From: Bradyrhizobium septentrionale
Lineage (GTDB): Bacteria > Pseudomonadota > Alphaproteobacteria > Rhizobiales > Xanthobacteraceae
Assembly (NCBI RefSeq): GCF_011516645.4
Contig: NZ_CP088285.1
Coordinates: 4,792,501 to 4,856,500, forward strand
Reading direction: 5' to 3'
DNA: 64,000 bases
Under the pieces are notes generated by a model. The model did not search any database. It worked only from the letters and a program-made list of their open reading frames with translations, and was not told where the DNA came from. Of this stretch, positions 25,823 to 34,877 are shown in pieces. A program made the translations under genes and the position numbers. Position 1 is the stretch's first letter; every line of letters begins with the position of its first letter.

Positions 25823-26947
25823 TTGGAAACTCCGCCACCTTGCTCTAGTCCCGCGGTCGGCACTGCTATGCTTGCGCCTATGGCGTCGCCAGGTCATGAC
25901 AAAGCACGCTTTTCCGCTTGAAGAAGTTTACGCCCCGCAACTGACCGATGCTTCAGAAGCCGCGACGCGTAACGATGCGATCGATGCGCCTACCCGCTAG
26001 CGACAGAGCCGTTCGGTAGCCGGTGATAGACATGCAGGACGCCAGCGATCCCGACTTTCAATCGCGTCCGATGTCCCGGACGCGGCATACCCTCGACAGC
26101 AGTGCACGAGGCCGAAAAGGCGCGGCACGCCGCAATGAGGCATCATCGGATTGAAGTCGTTACGCCAGCTGCCTCTCATCGCTTGGGATGAACGACGGCC
26201 GAATGACCGATGCTCGACCTTAAAGTTCCTTTGTGTCGGCACGGAGCGAGATAAGCGGGGGCCGCATTCTACGCGCCTGCTACAGTCTGCTCCGGCTAAG
26301 GCAGTGCTGATTCGTCCGTCCTGCAGATAGGCGGCGTTGAAAAGTCGCCTTCGAAAGGAGTGGTCGACCCGCGTGACGGGGCGGAGTGGGGCTGCATTAA
26401 GCTTTAAAGATGTTCGCAATTCTTGCTACCTATCAGGAAGTGTTCGCCCGAGTGGGGTTCTTTGTGGTGAGGCTGTCGGAAATCCTACAATCTCACGTAC
26501 GGTGCGATTCAAGTGTCTTTAACGGTTGGTTAGCGGAGTGCCGTCAAATGTGCGGGCGCCCTGGAGCGGCGTCGACACAGACGCGGCCATCGACATGCGA
26601 ATCATGGTCGCTCTCACCTTCTTCGACGTCGTATGCATTACCTTATGACGTCCAGCGTGAGCCGTAGCCGATGGCAGCGTGTTATGAGGCAGTCGTTCTT
26701 ACTACGCGTCACCGCTGTCCACAGCGTCTGACCGGGCGGCTGGCTGATCGCCTCAGACGTGGCGATCAGCCAGACAAACTATGGCTAGTCGTGGGATGCT
26801 TGGACCTGCCGCGTCATTTACATCCTGGATGCAAACGCGCGATTGCCCAAGTCGAGTTGACCGGCAGGGGACTGAGAAAGATTGTCACACTACATTGTAG
26901 AATGCGGCCTCCCAAGATTGCTCCGCCGACTATGGGGTCTTCGCGCA
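25823..26947. other. Leader region between nod box and ttsI, no recognised gene
   Basis: Open frames on both strands are short and lack family features. If the nod box at 26948 drives ttsI, this stretch would be transcribed as an unusually long 5' leader. Confidence 0.4.
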
Positions 26948-26995
26948 AGATCGGCAAAATCGATTGTTTCGATGGAACGCATTCAGGAGACGAAT
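26948..26995 (-). promoter_or_regulatory. nod box, minus strand
   Basis: Read on the minus strand the 48-base stretch fits the NodD-binding nod box: ATTCGT at the start, then AATG, then ATCGAAACAATCGATTTT and GCCGATCT at the end. Almost all conserved positions of the consensus ATCCAY...GATG...ATCNAAACAATCRATTTTACCAATC agree. It points toward ttsI, whose start is about 1.5 kb downstream, so NodD and flavonoids would control the T3SS regulon. Confidence 0.9.
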
Positions 26996-27144
26996 GGGCT
27001 CTGCCGCGATGCACCGCATGCCGCGGTTGATGCCGCTTTACTGCGCTTGGTGGTGCGATCGGTCTGACCGTCCTCTGATCGAACGCGCTTCCAGAATCAG
27101 GCTGAGACGGCCGTGAACAGAAGCCGAGCTTTCAGCGCTTCACG

Positions 27145-27339
27145 TCACCGGGCTCGATGACGAATGTGACCGCTAGCCATCGGATCGATGCCGGGATGCC
27201 AGAAGCGCTTGGGGCGCCGTGCCAAGAACGCGTGAAAGAACCATTCGGGCGGCTCCAGATGCCTGACCCGTTCGCAGGACCCGTTTGAAGGCCGCATGCG
27301 GAGGCTGCTCGATACGTTGTTTGTAAAGCCTGCGCTCAT
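27145..27339 (-). CDS. Small hypothetical protein downstream of an effector gene
   Basis: A 64-codon frame on the same strand as the effector at 27426-28394, starting 86 bases after its stop. A good ribosome site (CGGAGG, eight bases before ATG) supports translation. The sequence (MSAGFTNNVSSSLRMRPSNG at the start, EPPEWFFHAFLARRPKRF in the middle) is not recognised. A role linked to the effector is possible from position only. It is basic, unlike typical acidic T3SS chaperones. Confidence 0.35.
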   Translation of the reverse strand: MSAGFTNNVSSSLRMRPSNGSCERVRHLEPPEWFFHAFLARRPKRFWHPGIDPMASGHIRHRAR

Positions 27340-27425
27340 GGCACATCCTCCGTTTCTTCCCTGGGGGACGTGCCTAGCGTTTCAGCACGAGGGCACTTAC
27401 CGACAAAGGGCGCGCAGGAGGCCGT

Positions 27426-28394
27426 CTAATCATTGCCATCGCGCTTGTACGGATTTGGGTCGCCGGCGGTCCGGTAGTCGTCGAGATTGCCGCCCAGAAA
27501 AAGGCGCTCGGTCTCTCGGGTTGGCGTTCTGCCCAGCGCGCACATGAGGTCCACATCCGCATCGATGTTGTGCTGATCCTCAACATTCATTCCGAGCCCA
27601 ATGCTGCTCAGCACGTCGTCGGGCGTCCAGACCGCGGACCTCGGTACGGCGTAGGTGTGCAGCGCGTTCGTACTTTGGGCGATCGCTCGTGCCCAGTGAT
27701 CGCGCGAATCGACCAGTTTGGATGGATCCTCAACCAGCGACACGAAGGGGGATGCTGTTCGACCGCGCATATGCCATCCGGCTTGGCGCGCCCGGTCCAT
27801 GGGATATCGCTCCAGAGGATCTCCCATGGAAGAATGATCCCGCGCCGTGTTGCGCACATGCGATATTGCGCTCGTGTTGTCTTCCACGCGCGGCCTGCAA
27901 TCGCTGTCCTGGTTCTGGAAGCGCCGCAGCGTGACATATGACGATCCTACCACGTCATCGAAAACGCGCTCCCGATCGACACCGCCGTCGAAAGCGGCGG
28001 TCGATGGCGACCACCGTGCCGATTGCTGCACAGCCAATTCGATCTCATTTCTGAGCGCATCAAGGGGGGCGCCTGTCAGCGTTGCGGCAAGCTGAGCGCG
28101 CGCGCCCACAAATGATGCGGCTGGATAGCGAACGGTTTGCCGGGCCTCGTTTGGCCCAGTCGAGGACGTGGAAGTTGCGGAATTTGTTGCGGTAGGAACT
28201 GAATCCGACGTTGGGTGAGTCGGATGCAGGTCATCCAGCTGCTGCTCGAAGCTTGCTTGATCAGCGGACGGTTCTGCCGTTGAGCTGGTCTGTGCGTTCG
28301 ACTCATCGAGCTGCCGGGGCACCCGGTGCGGCTGCGGGAGGACGTCGTGAACGCAAACCGGAGTTTCTGCAGCATTCCGCGGATCAATATTCAT
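27426..28394 (-). CDS. Candidate type III effector, unknown activity
   Basis: A 322-residue protein behind a tts box. The start MNIDPRN at 28394 is chosen because it falls just after the tts box; the frame stays open further upstream. The first 100 residues are polar and rich in Ser, Thr and Pro, as in secreted effectors, and include FEQQL at residues 49-53, shared with the effector at 12260. The C-terminal half contains TASPFVSLVEDPSKLVDSRD followed by HTYAVPRSAVWTPDDVL. A SPFVS-type strand in this setting resembles ADP-ribosyltransferase-fold proteins, but I cannot identify the full catalytic set, so this is only a suggestion. No membrane segment is present. Secretion is inferred from the tts box and composition. 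Confidence 0.75.
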   Translation of the reverse strand: MNIDPRNAAETPVCVHDVLPQPHRVPRQLDESNAQTSSTAEPSADQASFEQQLDDLHPTHPTSDSVPTATNSATSTSSTGPNEARQTVRYPAASFVGARAQLAATLTGAPLDALRNEIELAVQQSARWSPSTAAFDGGVDRERVFDDVVGSSYVTLRRFQNQDSDCRPRVEDNTSAISHVRNTARDHSSMGDPLERYPMDRARQAGWHMRGRTASPFVSLVEDPSKLVDSRDHWARAIAQSTNALHTYAVPRSAVWTPDDVLSSIGLGMNVEDQHNIDADVDLMCALGRTPTRETERLFLGGNLDDYRTAGDPNPYKRDGND

Positions 28395-28427
28395 TGGATG
28401 CCTTTCAAGTACTGCTCGTTCGTGTAC

Positions 28428-28460
28428 ATTTTCGTAGATGTAGCTTTCAGGAAGCTGACG
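28428..28460 (-). promoter_or_regulatory. tts box, minus strand
   Basis: The minus-strand core GTCAGCTTCCTGAAAGCT differs from the tts consensus in the central pair only. It lies about 40 bases upstream of the effector start at 28394. Confidence 0.75.
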
Positions 28461-29101
28461 GACGGGGAAATAAGCGATATCCGCTGAGGGTTGCCGGATG
28501 GATGAATTCAGTCCAGTAAGGCGAGCGGCCAGCCGAACGGAAGCCGCGCAAAGCGGTAGAGCAAAGTCGGCGCTGTTTTTCGCCGTCTGGCATTCTTGTT
28601 TGTTAAGGCCGACATCAGACGCCCTGACTGGGCAAGGCTTGTTCACGCCGCTGCGTTGGGCGCTTGTCGTCGTCCTCATTGTGGACGTATTGTTTAGGTG
28701 GCAGAGAGCCATGCAGGTATCACCGTAAACAACCTGGCAAGATGCGCCCTGGTCGAACTGTTGACCGGAAACCGCGCGCTTACACACATTTAAAAGCTCA
28801 TCCGCTCAATCATGTCGACCTCCGTTGGAGGAGCTTTGCCGCTCGTGGTTTCCAAGTGGCCGCGTCTTTGATGAAGTCGGTCCGGCGATGTCGCCCGAGG
28901 AGAAGCGACTTCAGCAAACCTGACCTACGAGGTTGTGACGTCGGAATAGCCGCCACAACCACTTGCGCCTGTTTACGATAGGTTGTTTTTGTCGCAAAGC
29001 GCGACCGCACGTGATGCTCGAACTCGCCAAACGGCCTTGCGAGCACGAGATCCTGCAACGTTGCGCTTCTGCGATCTGTGGTTCTCACCGAGGAAAAACC
29101 T
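28461..29101. other. Stretch without a recognised gene
   Basis: Open frames are present on both strands but lack family features and good start sites. The right end should contain the promoter of the virK remnant. Confidence 0.45.
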
Positions 29102-29550
29102 ATGAAGTTTATTGGCAAAGGCCTGTCGATCCTATTGTCGATCCTATTGTCCTTGCTTTCGATCGCCTGCGTGAGCGCGATGGCCCGGGCCGATGAGCCC
29201 TCGCCGAAATACGTCGAGGTGCTGCCTTGCAGACGGGCAAGAATGTGAAGCTCATACTGGATATGAGCCGCTGTACCGCCGCCGAGGGTGGAAAGGCCGG
29301 GTCGGCGACGCAGGCCGGTTTGGTCATCAATGCCTTCAGGGTGACCACCCGGAACGGCATCAGCTTCGCCAATGCGCACCAAACCGTGGACAGCTCCGGG
29401 CATGCCGTGACCGAATGCATTCGTCATAGCCTCAGCCGCGAAGGTAAACTCACGGTGCAGGCCTCCAAGCTTGTCATCGGGACGACCGAACTCGTGAACC
29501 AGGGCGAGTTTGTCTGCGAACTGCCTGATGGCGCGAAGTTCATCTGGTGA
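29102..29550 (+). pseudogene. VirK-family protein, frameshifted
   Basis: The start at 29102 gives a signal peptide (MKFIGKGLSILLSILLSLLS, then a small-residue cleavage region) and continues to KYVEVLPC. The rest of a VirK-family protein follows in another frame from about 29225 to 29550: QTGKNVKLILDMSRCTAAEG, INAFRVTTRNGISFANAHQT, and the C-terminal GEFVCELPDGAKFIW. The break lies at GTGCTGCCTTGCAG, where a net loss of one or four bases would explain it. VirK proteins are small exported proteins of plant-associated bacteria (PF06903); their exact role is not settled. The signal peptide contains a tandem DNA repeat (TCGATCCTATTG twice). As written, no full-length exported product can be made. 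Confidence 0.8.
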
Positions 29551-29839
29551 TCGAGGCGGCGACTGCGCCGCGGCGGGGAAGCGGCGTCGCTACCTTATTC
29601 TACGGAGGTTCTTCGTATCCTGACACGATAGTTTCGTGCCGACGGCCAGAATCAGTTCTGGCCGTCTTTTGCTCCCCTCTGGCCGAGTTGCACGAATTTG
29701 CGTCAGTTCGCCCAAGCCATCGTAACGGGGGGGCGCCGGTGTTCAGCAGACCTCAATAATTCGGGCGCGAAAGGCGACGCTTCGCTCCTGTCATTTCGTC
29801 GCTTACAACTCATAGCGTTGGCATTTGCTGGCCTGCTCC

Positions 29840-30715
29840 TCAAAAGGCGTGACCGGCACCGGTCATGCCTCCCGACGATTGCGGTTTGGCATATTCACAT
29901 CTCCTGCAAAGCAGAAAGCCGTCCATTCCGTTCATGCGATCGATGATTTCGCGAAATATCGGTGTTTCGAAGAGATCCTCGTATTCGTCTCGCAGAAGAT
30001 TGCCCAGGACATGATGCCGCTCAAAATCCATGCCGCACAGACTAATGTCGCAGTTCGGGAGGAGGACATTTCGATTTTGCCGTTCGCCAATGCAAGTTAG
30101 AGTGCCGACGAGAGGCCGTCGTGGTTTGATGATACTCGGATCAGTACGTCCTCGCCTGCTCGTCAGCGGCCGTAAGCGCGTTAACTGTTTGGCGGGAATG
30201 ATGTCGGCGAGTTTGGGATGGACTTTGCCAAGAACGATGTATCGAATTGAGGGAATGTTCGCCTCGACCAGTCTCCGCATGACATTGAGATAGGTCTTTC
30301 CGACAAGGCGGCTGTTCATGTAAGTGCCGTCATCGAGGACGTGCACGACGAAGCTCTTGAACTGCAGCATTTGCAAGCGTCGAACGTCACTCCTATTCAT
30401 TCCGACAAGGGTCGTGAAAATGCGGATGCCATGGCCGCGTGTGTAAGCATACTCAACCATCGTCGTGCATTCCGGATGGAGCCAAGGCTCCGAGTAACCC
30501 GCAAAGCCGATATCGATAACCGCTGGTACGCGTGCCAGACATCGCTTGAAATCCTGAAGACCAAGGTGCTTCGCTTGGGACACGGGTCGTTGGCGTTCTG
30601 CGAACTTATCCTGGGGACAATAGGAACATCGGACGATGCACCCTGCCGTCGTCGTAATCTGTAGTTCCCGGCGGCTGGGATTTAGGTCTTGTAACGCCAT
30701 GAGGTGTGCTGTCAT
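29840..30715 (-). CDS. Radical SAM/SPASM-type protein
   Basis: A 291-residue protein with the radical SAM motif CIVRCSYC (C26, C30, C33), which holds a 4Fe-4S cluster and S-adenosylmethionine. The middle has the expected barrel segments (VIDIGFAGYSEPWLHPE, GIRIFTTLVGMNR). The C-terminal part carries extra cysteines in NCDISLCGMDFERH and LCRRCEYAK, consistent with a SPASM-type auxiliary cluster. Such enzymes often modify peptides or small molecules; the substrate here cannot be read. Start 30715 is preferred because AAAGGATC precedes it, while 87 further upstream codons look non-coding. It is divergent from a cytochrome P450 gene 690 bases away. Confidence 0.82.
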   Translation of the reverse strand: MTAHLMALQDLNPSRRELQITTTAGCIVRCSYCPQDKFAERQRPVSQAKHLGLQDFKRCLARVPAVIDIGFAGYSEPWLHPECTTMVEYAYTRGHGIRIFTTLVGMNRSDVRRLQMLQFKSFVVHVLDDGTYMNSRLVGKTYLNVMRRLVEANIPSIRYIVLGKVHPKLADIIPAKQLTRLRPLTSRRGRTDPSIIKPRRPLVGTLTCIGERQNRNVLLPNCDISLCGMDFERHHVLGNLLRDEYEDLFETPIFREIIDRMNGMDGFLLCRRCEYAKPQSSGGMTGAGHAF

Positions 30716-31402
30716 TCGTCTGATCCTTTCAGGTCCCGGCGCAAGGAATTGCAAGCAGCGCGGCGTTCCGCAGCGGGGCGACGCCACCAAACCGCAGCGT
30801 TCGCGCGGGCGGCAACCAACGCGGCCGGTCTGGAGGATATGCATGCGATGCAGCAGGCGATCGCGCATCGCGAACTCGATGCCGATCGTTCGCGAAAACG
30901 TCCTGCCCTGCCTAAATGGCAAGTTGCTCCTCAGGATGATGGACGCTCGCAGGCTAGTCGCCGTGTTGAAGTACAAATTGGCTTCTCTCGGCGGAACGGT
31001 AATTGATTTCGGCGGCGACGATCACTTTGGCAGTTGTCGCCCACGATCCTGCGGCCAACGAAGTAATGAATTGAGGGGGCGGTCCCGAGCAGCCGAAGAT
31101 GGCGGGGTTAGCCGTTTTCAAAGAAGGATCACATTGCGTCCTGTTCGATAGCTCGAGCAGTAATGCGGCTGCCATGACGCGACGCCTGTCTACCGGTGAT
31201 AGTTTCTCATCGATCCACTGGAACAGATTGATTTAGAGAGTCAATGCGATCCTGACTGCCGGAAATGGTAGGGGGTGGTTGCGTAAACTTTGCGATACCG
31301 TGTCGAACGACAACCCCCAACAAGACACTACGGCAGCTCGAAACCTTAAATCGCTATATGGATCCGTAAGCTCTCGAGCGAGCAAGATCTGCGGAGACGA
31401 TC
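30716..31402. other. Divergent intergenic region between radical SAM and P450 genes
   Basis: No convincing gene. The radical SAM frame stays open upstream for 87 codons, but the sequence is arginine-rich without motifs. Promoters for both flanking genes should lie here. I saw no tts box or nod box. Confidence 0.45.
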
Positions 31403-32644
31403 ATGGAAACTCGATTGGCAGACGTTGGAGCCGACGATGCTTGCAATATCCCGCTGAGCAATCTGGACGTAAGCGAAGCAAAGCGTTTTCAAGATAATAG
31501 CATATGGAGCTGCTTCGAGCGGCTGCGAAGGGAAGATCCCGTTCATTACTGCCAAGACAGTCCTTATGGTCCCTATTGGTCCCTAACGAAATACCGAGAT
31601 ATCCTGGCGGTAGATACAAATCATAAGGTATTTTCGTCAGAGCGAGGAGTCACGATTATCGATGTGCCTGATGAGCACTGGACTCAGAGTTTCATCAAGA
31701 TAGGTCCTCCCAAACATCGCGAGCAGCGCGATACAGTAAGTCCGATAGTTGCACCGGAAAATCTGACAAAACTCGAAGGCTTAATTCGCTGTCGGGTCAG
31801 GACGATTCTGGACGGCTTGCCGCGCAATGATGCGTTCAATTGGGTGGACATGGTCTCCATTGAGTTGACGACGCAGATGCTCGCCACACTATTCGACTTT
31901 CCATTTGAGGATCGGCGGCTCTTGACCTATTGGTCGGACGTAGGTGTTACAATTCCGAAAAAAGGTCATGCTGTCGATAGCTGGGACAAGCGAAGCAAAA
32001 TCCTGTTCGAGTGCCTGGACTATTTTACCCGTCTTTGGAATGAGCGCATCAATGCCGAGCCTCGCCTCGACTTGATTTCCATGATGGCGCATTCTCCTGC
32101 GACGCGCCATATGGATCCGAGTGAGTTTCTCGGGAATCTGATTCTGCTGATCGTGGGAGGCAATGATACTACGCGCAATTCGATCACCGGGGGGCTCCTG
32201 TTCATGAACCGGTATCCCTCCGAGTTGCGAAAACTACGCGATAATCCCAAGCTGGTGTCGAGCGCCGTGTCCGAGATTATTCGATATCAGACACCCATCG
32301 CACATATGCGCCGGAACGCCGTGGTCGATACCATCGTGGGTGGGAAACGAATCAGGCAAGGTGACAAGGTCGTCATGTGGTACATCTCTGGTAACCGCGA
32401 CGAAGAGGTCATCGAGAACGCGAGCAGCTTCGTGATCGACCGCAAGAACGTGCGGCAGCATCTTTCGTTCGGTTTCGGCATCCATCGTTGCGTTGGTCGA
32501 CATCTTGCGGAACTGCAGTTGAGAATCCTGTGGGAGGAAATGTTGAATGCGGGGCTAGAGGTCAAGGTTGTCGGCGAGCCCGAGCGAATTGCGTCAAATT
32601 TTGTGCACGGTTATTCCGTGCTTCCCGTGCGGATCGCAGCTTAG
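31403..32644 (+). CDS. Cytochrome P450
   Basis: A 413-residue soluble bacterial P450 that would insert one oxygen atom into an unknown substrate. Key motifs are present: the oxygen-activation helix VGGNDTTRNS (T256, T257), the ExxR pair in SEIIRYQT (E291, R294), and the heme-ligand loop FGFGIHRCVGRHLAEL (C363). The length is normal for class I bacterial P450s, which need separate ferredoxin and reductase partners; none is in the window. CGGAG precedes the ATG. It resembles the P450s found in other rhizobial symbiotic regions (for example the CYP127 type), but I cannot fix the subfamily. Neighbours are a divergent radical SAM gene and a small membrane protein. Confidence 0.93.
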   Translation: METRLADVGADDACNIPLSNLDVSEAKRFQDNSIWSCFERLRREDPVHYCQDSPYGPYWSLTKYRDILAVDTNHKVFSSERGVTIIDVPDEHWTQSFIKIGPPKHREQRDTVSPIVAPENLTKLEGLIRCRVRTILDGLPRNDAFNWVDMVSIELTTQMLATLFDFPFEDRRLLTYWSDVGVTIPKKGHAVDSWDKRSKILFECLDYFTRLWNERINAEPRLDLISMMAHSPATRHMDPSEFLGNLILLIVGGNDTTRNSITGGLLFMNRYPSELRKLRDNPKLVSSAVSEIIRYQTPIAHMRRNAVVDTIVGGKRIRQGDKVVMWYISGNRDEEVIENASSFVIDRKNVRQHLSFGFGIHRCVGRHLAELQLRILWEEMLNAGLEVKVVGEPERIASNFVHGYSVLPVRIAA

Positions 32645-32829
32645 GCCGTGATGCTCTGGATTGGGAGCTGACACCCGCATCACGGTTGCGTTCTTTTTGA
32701 CCAGTCTTGCTGCTCCATTGGTACCTAATCGGCGTCGATCGGTACTAAGGAGCTGCTCATGGGCACGGAGCTCCGTGAGCGCTAGTGCCTGGCCAAGCCC
32801 TTTGCGGTGCCGGCGCCTTTAAGGAGCGT

Positions 32830-33186
32830 ATGAGCTCAATATTGAAGATTGTAGCGGTGGGAGCGCTTTTGCTTGGAGAAGCGCTTTCGATAATCGCGGA
32901 GTTGATTGCCTCAAAGCAGTTTGGAAAGGCAGGCGGCGGGCATCTGACAGCGCTCCTGCCGATGTTCCTGCTGATATCCCTCGGCGGTATCCTGCTCGTC
33001 TGCGGATACGCACTAGGCTACATGCATCTGAAGAATATTTGGATAATCATCTCCATCTCGGTGGGAGCAAGTTTAGTGGTGGAACCGAGTCTCACGCTTC
33101 TGCTCTTTCGAGATGTGCCGACGGCTGGTTCGCTGATCGGGCTGGTGCTTGGCGCGCTTGGTACGCTCGCAGCGATATTCCTATGA
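32830..33186 (+). CDS. Small four-helix membrane protein, possibly SMR/DMT-like
   Basis: A 118-residue protein with four predicted membrane helices: about residues 3-25 (LKIVAVGALLLGEALSIIAE), 38-60, 68-92 and 96-117 (SLIGLVLGALGTLAAIFL). The size and the pattern of a final glycine-rich helix recall the small multidrug resistance and EamA-like families, but no diagnostic residue set was identified. AAGGAG directly precedes the start ATG 32830. It follows the P450 gene by 185 bases on the same strand, so joint transcription is possible. A transport role for the P450 product would be inference. Confidence 0.6.
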   Translation: MSSILKIVAVGALLLGEALSIIAELIASKQFGKAGGGHLTALLPMFLLISLGGILLVCGYALGYMHLKNIWIIISISVGASLVVEPSLTLLLFRDVPTAGSLIGLVLGALGTLAAIFL

Positions 33187-33514
33187 CCGTATTCTGAGAA
33201 GGCGAAAAATGGGCGGCAGTTCAGCATGAGTCAACTTTGAAAACGTTGCGCAAGATAGGTTTTGCTCAATTCGAACGCGAGAAAGAAAATATGTTTTGAC
33301 GGACGTTCTGCATCTAGTTGGGACGGCATGATCGTTGGCTCCTCTCCTCTGCAGGCGCAGACTGGCGTGTCATTTCCAAAGAGCGGGGCTTATGCGGCAG
33401 CCAAAGGTCTCTCAATCGATATATCTCGGGTCGTTTTCCCTCACCACAACAATTCAGTCCGATCTGAGAGACTGTAAGCGGCAAAGAGACTGAAAGAGAC
33501 CTCGTCTGGTGGAG

Positions 33515-33605
33515 TGGGTGGGTTACCCTTACGCTTCAGCACATTACCAACGGCTGGCCAAACAGCGAGATGAGACACTTATGCCATGGAATCACGCCGC
33601 CTGAA
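33515..33605 (+). pseudogene. Remnant of an IS66 transposase C-terminus
   Basis: Translation across one frame change reads HITNGWPNS and then LMPWNHAA followed by a stop. This matches the C-terminal end of IS66 TnpC proteins (pattern NGHPNSxxDELLPW). Only about 90 bases remain. Confidence 0.6.
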
Positions 33606-33689
33606 CGGCCTCAGTTTGCCGCTTACCGCTGGACTTCGCTGCGCATAAAGACGATCGCCCACTGGACGCCGCCGTGTCGGCTATTGGCG

Positions 33690-33985
33690 CCTCCATATTT
33701 GCTCGCGCGGGTGGGCTCCGGATCGACTAAAAAAGCTGTTCCGCCGTTGCCGGGAGAGCCCGCAAGTGCGCTTGAGCAACAGCAGCCCGATCATGAAGTG
33801 CGTCGCGAAATCCGGCCAACATTCTCGCGATAAGCGGCACGACTCGCTGTCGATCCAATCCCATCGATCTGGCCGGCGAGCAGAACCAATTCGCGCTTTG
33901 CTGATCCGGTCCAGCTTGGCCCAGAACAGATCGCCTGATCCCATGGTTGGGTACATCTTCGGCGCATCCCTCCTCGGACATGGAT
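33690..33985 (-). pseudogene. Remnant of an IS5-family transposase N-terminus
   Basis: The minus strand reads GSGDLFWAKLDRISKARIGS and then ATHFMIGLLLLKRTCGLSRQ, matching the start of IS5-group transposases (GSGDLFRARLDQII, then RFVIGLLLLKHIYGLSDE). Frame changes and the loss of the catalytic part make it a relic. Confidence 0.65.
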
Positions 33986-34030
33986 AGGGAGACATGCTTC
34001 ATCCCCGAAGGGCGTTCGGAAAGCGGAATT

Positions 34031-34065
34031 GCGAGGTTCTGAGGCTCAAAGCCTCAGAACTTCGC
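34031..34065. repeat. Strong hairpin (16-bp inverted repeat)
   Basis: GCGAGGTTCTGAGGCT and AGCCTCAGAACTTCGC are inverted copies with one mismatch and a three-base loop. It lies between transposase debris and the 3' end of the effector at 34191. No T-tract follows on either strand, so a simple intrinsic terminator is not certain. Confidence 0.7.
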
Positions 34066-34190
34066 ATTCTCAAAGCAGCCTGCAACAAGAATTGCCGCTC
34101 TAACTCGGTTGCTTAGCTCTGGCGACTATGTAACAGGCCTGAAGGCTGCAGGACGCTAGCCACGGGCTGGTTCAGTCATCGTCTGCAGTC

Positions 34191-34781
34191 TCACCCTTGC
34201 CGCGTAAGTCTGACGAACCCTCCTTCGATTAATTCGGCTTTGTGCAGCTTGCCGTCGAGCGCGATGGTTGTTGGGTGGTCAGGGGTAGGCATGTAACCCG
34301 CCTCGCGCAGCTTCTCGATCAGGGCCAGCGGGGCCCACTGCTCCGGCAGCGGGACGTTGCGACGGCAGGTCTCCCGGAAGAATGCTCCGAAATCTGGTAC
34401 GCCCTGCGGCCCCTCGCCCATCCTCTGGTCCTCCGGGGGATTGTGGATGAGACGAGTGCCGCTGGTCGGGTCCTGCGTGGCCGTATAGCGGTGACCCCGG
34501 ATCTCGTAGGACATCGTCGGCTGGTCCGCGTCCGGCAAAAGACCGTGGTGGGACAGTCTCTCGATCATTCGTTGCGGGGCGGGTTGAGAACCATGGGAAA
34601 ATCTCTCGGGAACCGCCCATGAGACATCATATGTTTCCTCAGGGGCAGCCGATGAGGGCCCCGCCTCGTTCGTCCTTGCTTCATCCAGGAACTGACGAAG
34701 GTAATCTTCATCCTCTTGATTCCAGGCGTACTCCTCTGGGGACCTTGACGGCCCGGCACCGCCGATTCGGTTTAAGTCCAT
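34191..34781 (-). CDS. Candidate type III effector with two LPxxDHPT modules
   Basis: A 196-residue protein. The start at 34781 (MDLNRIGGAGPS) is chosen because GGAG precedes it; the frame is open for 17 more codons. It carries two copies of a roughly 45-residue module: the first begins RMIERLSHHGLLPDADQPT, the second LIEKLREAGYMPTPDHPT and ends GFVRLT. The second copy resembles the module in the effector at 12260-13015, and the N-termini of the two proteins also agree (MDLNRIG and MDFNEIG). A tts box lies about 100 bases upstream. No catalytic motif is visible. I treat it as a small secreted effector of a family I cannot name; the module could be a binding fold. Confidence 0.75.
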   Translation of the reverse strand: MDLNRIGGAGPSRSPEEYAWNQEDEDYLRQFLDEARTNEAGPSSAAPEETYDVSWAVPERFSHGSQPAPQRMIERLSHHGLLPDADQPTMSYEIRGHRYTATQDPTSGTRLIHNPPEDQRMGEGPQGVPDFGAFFRETCRRNVPLPEQWAPLALIEKLREAGYMPTPDHPTTIALDGKLHKAELIEGGFVRLTRQG

Positions 34782-34877
34782 GCTGCTCTCCTTGTTGCCT
34801 TTGGGAACATGGTCTCTTGCAGGTCCGCCCAATGGATAGCTCAGCGTCAGCAGTTCCTTCGGCGAGAGACCAGATTG

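Noticed and set aside
29700..29725. Possible tts box (GTCAGTTCGCCCAAGCC)
   Set aside because: Several conserved positions differ and no coding region follows on the plus strand.
31272..31300. Sigma-54-like promoter before the P450 gene
   Set aside because: Spacing between the GG and GC elements is 13 bases, not the required 10.
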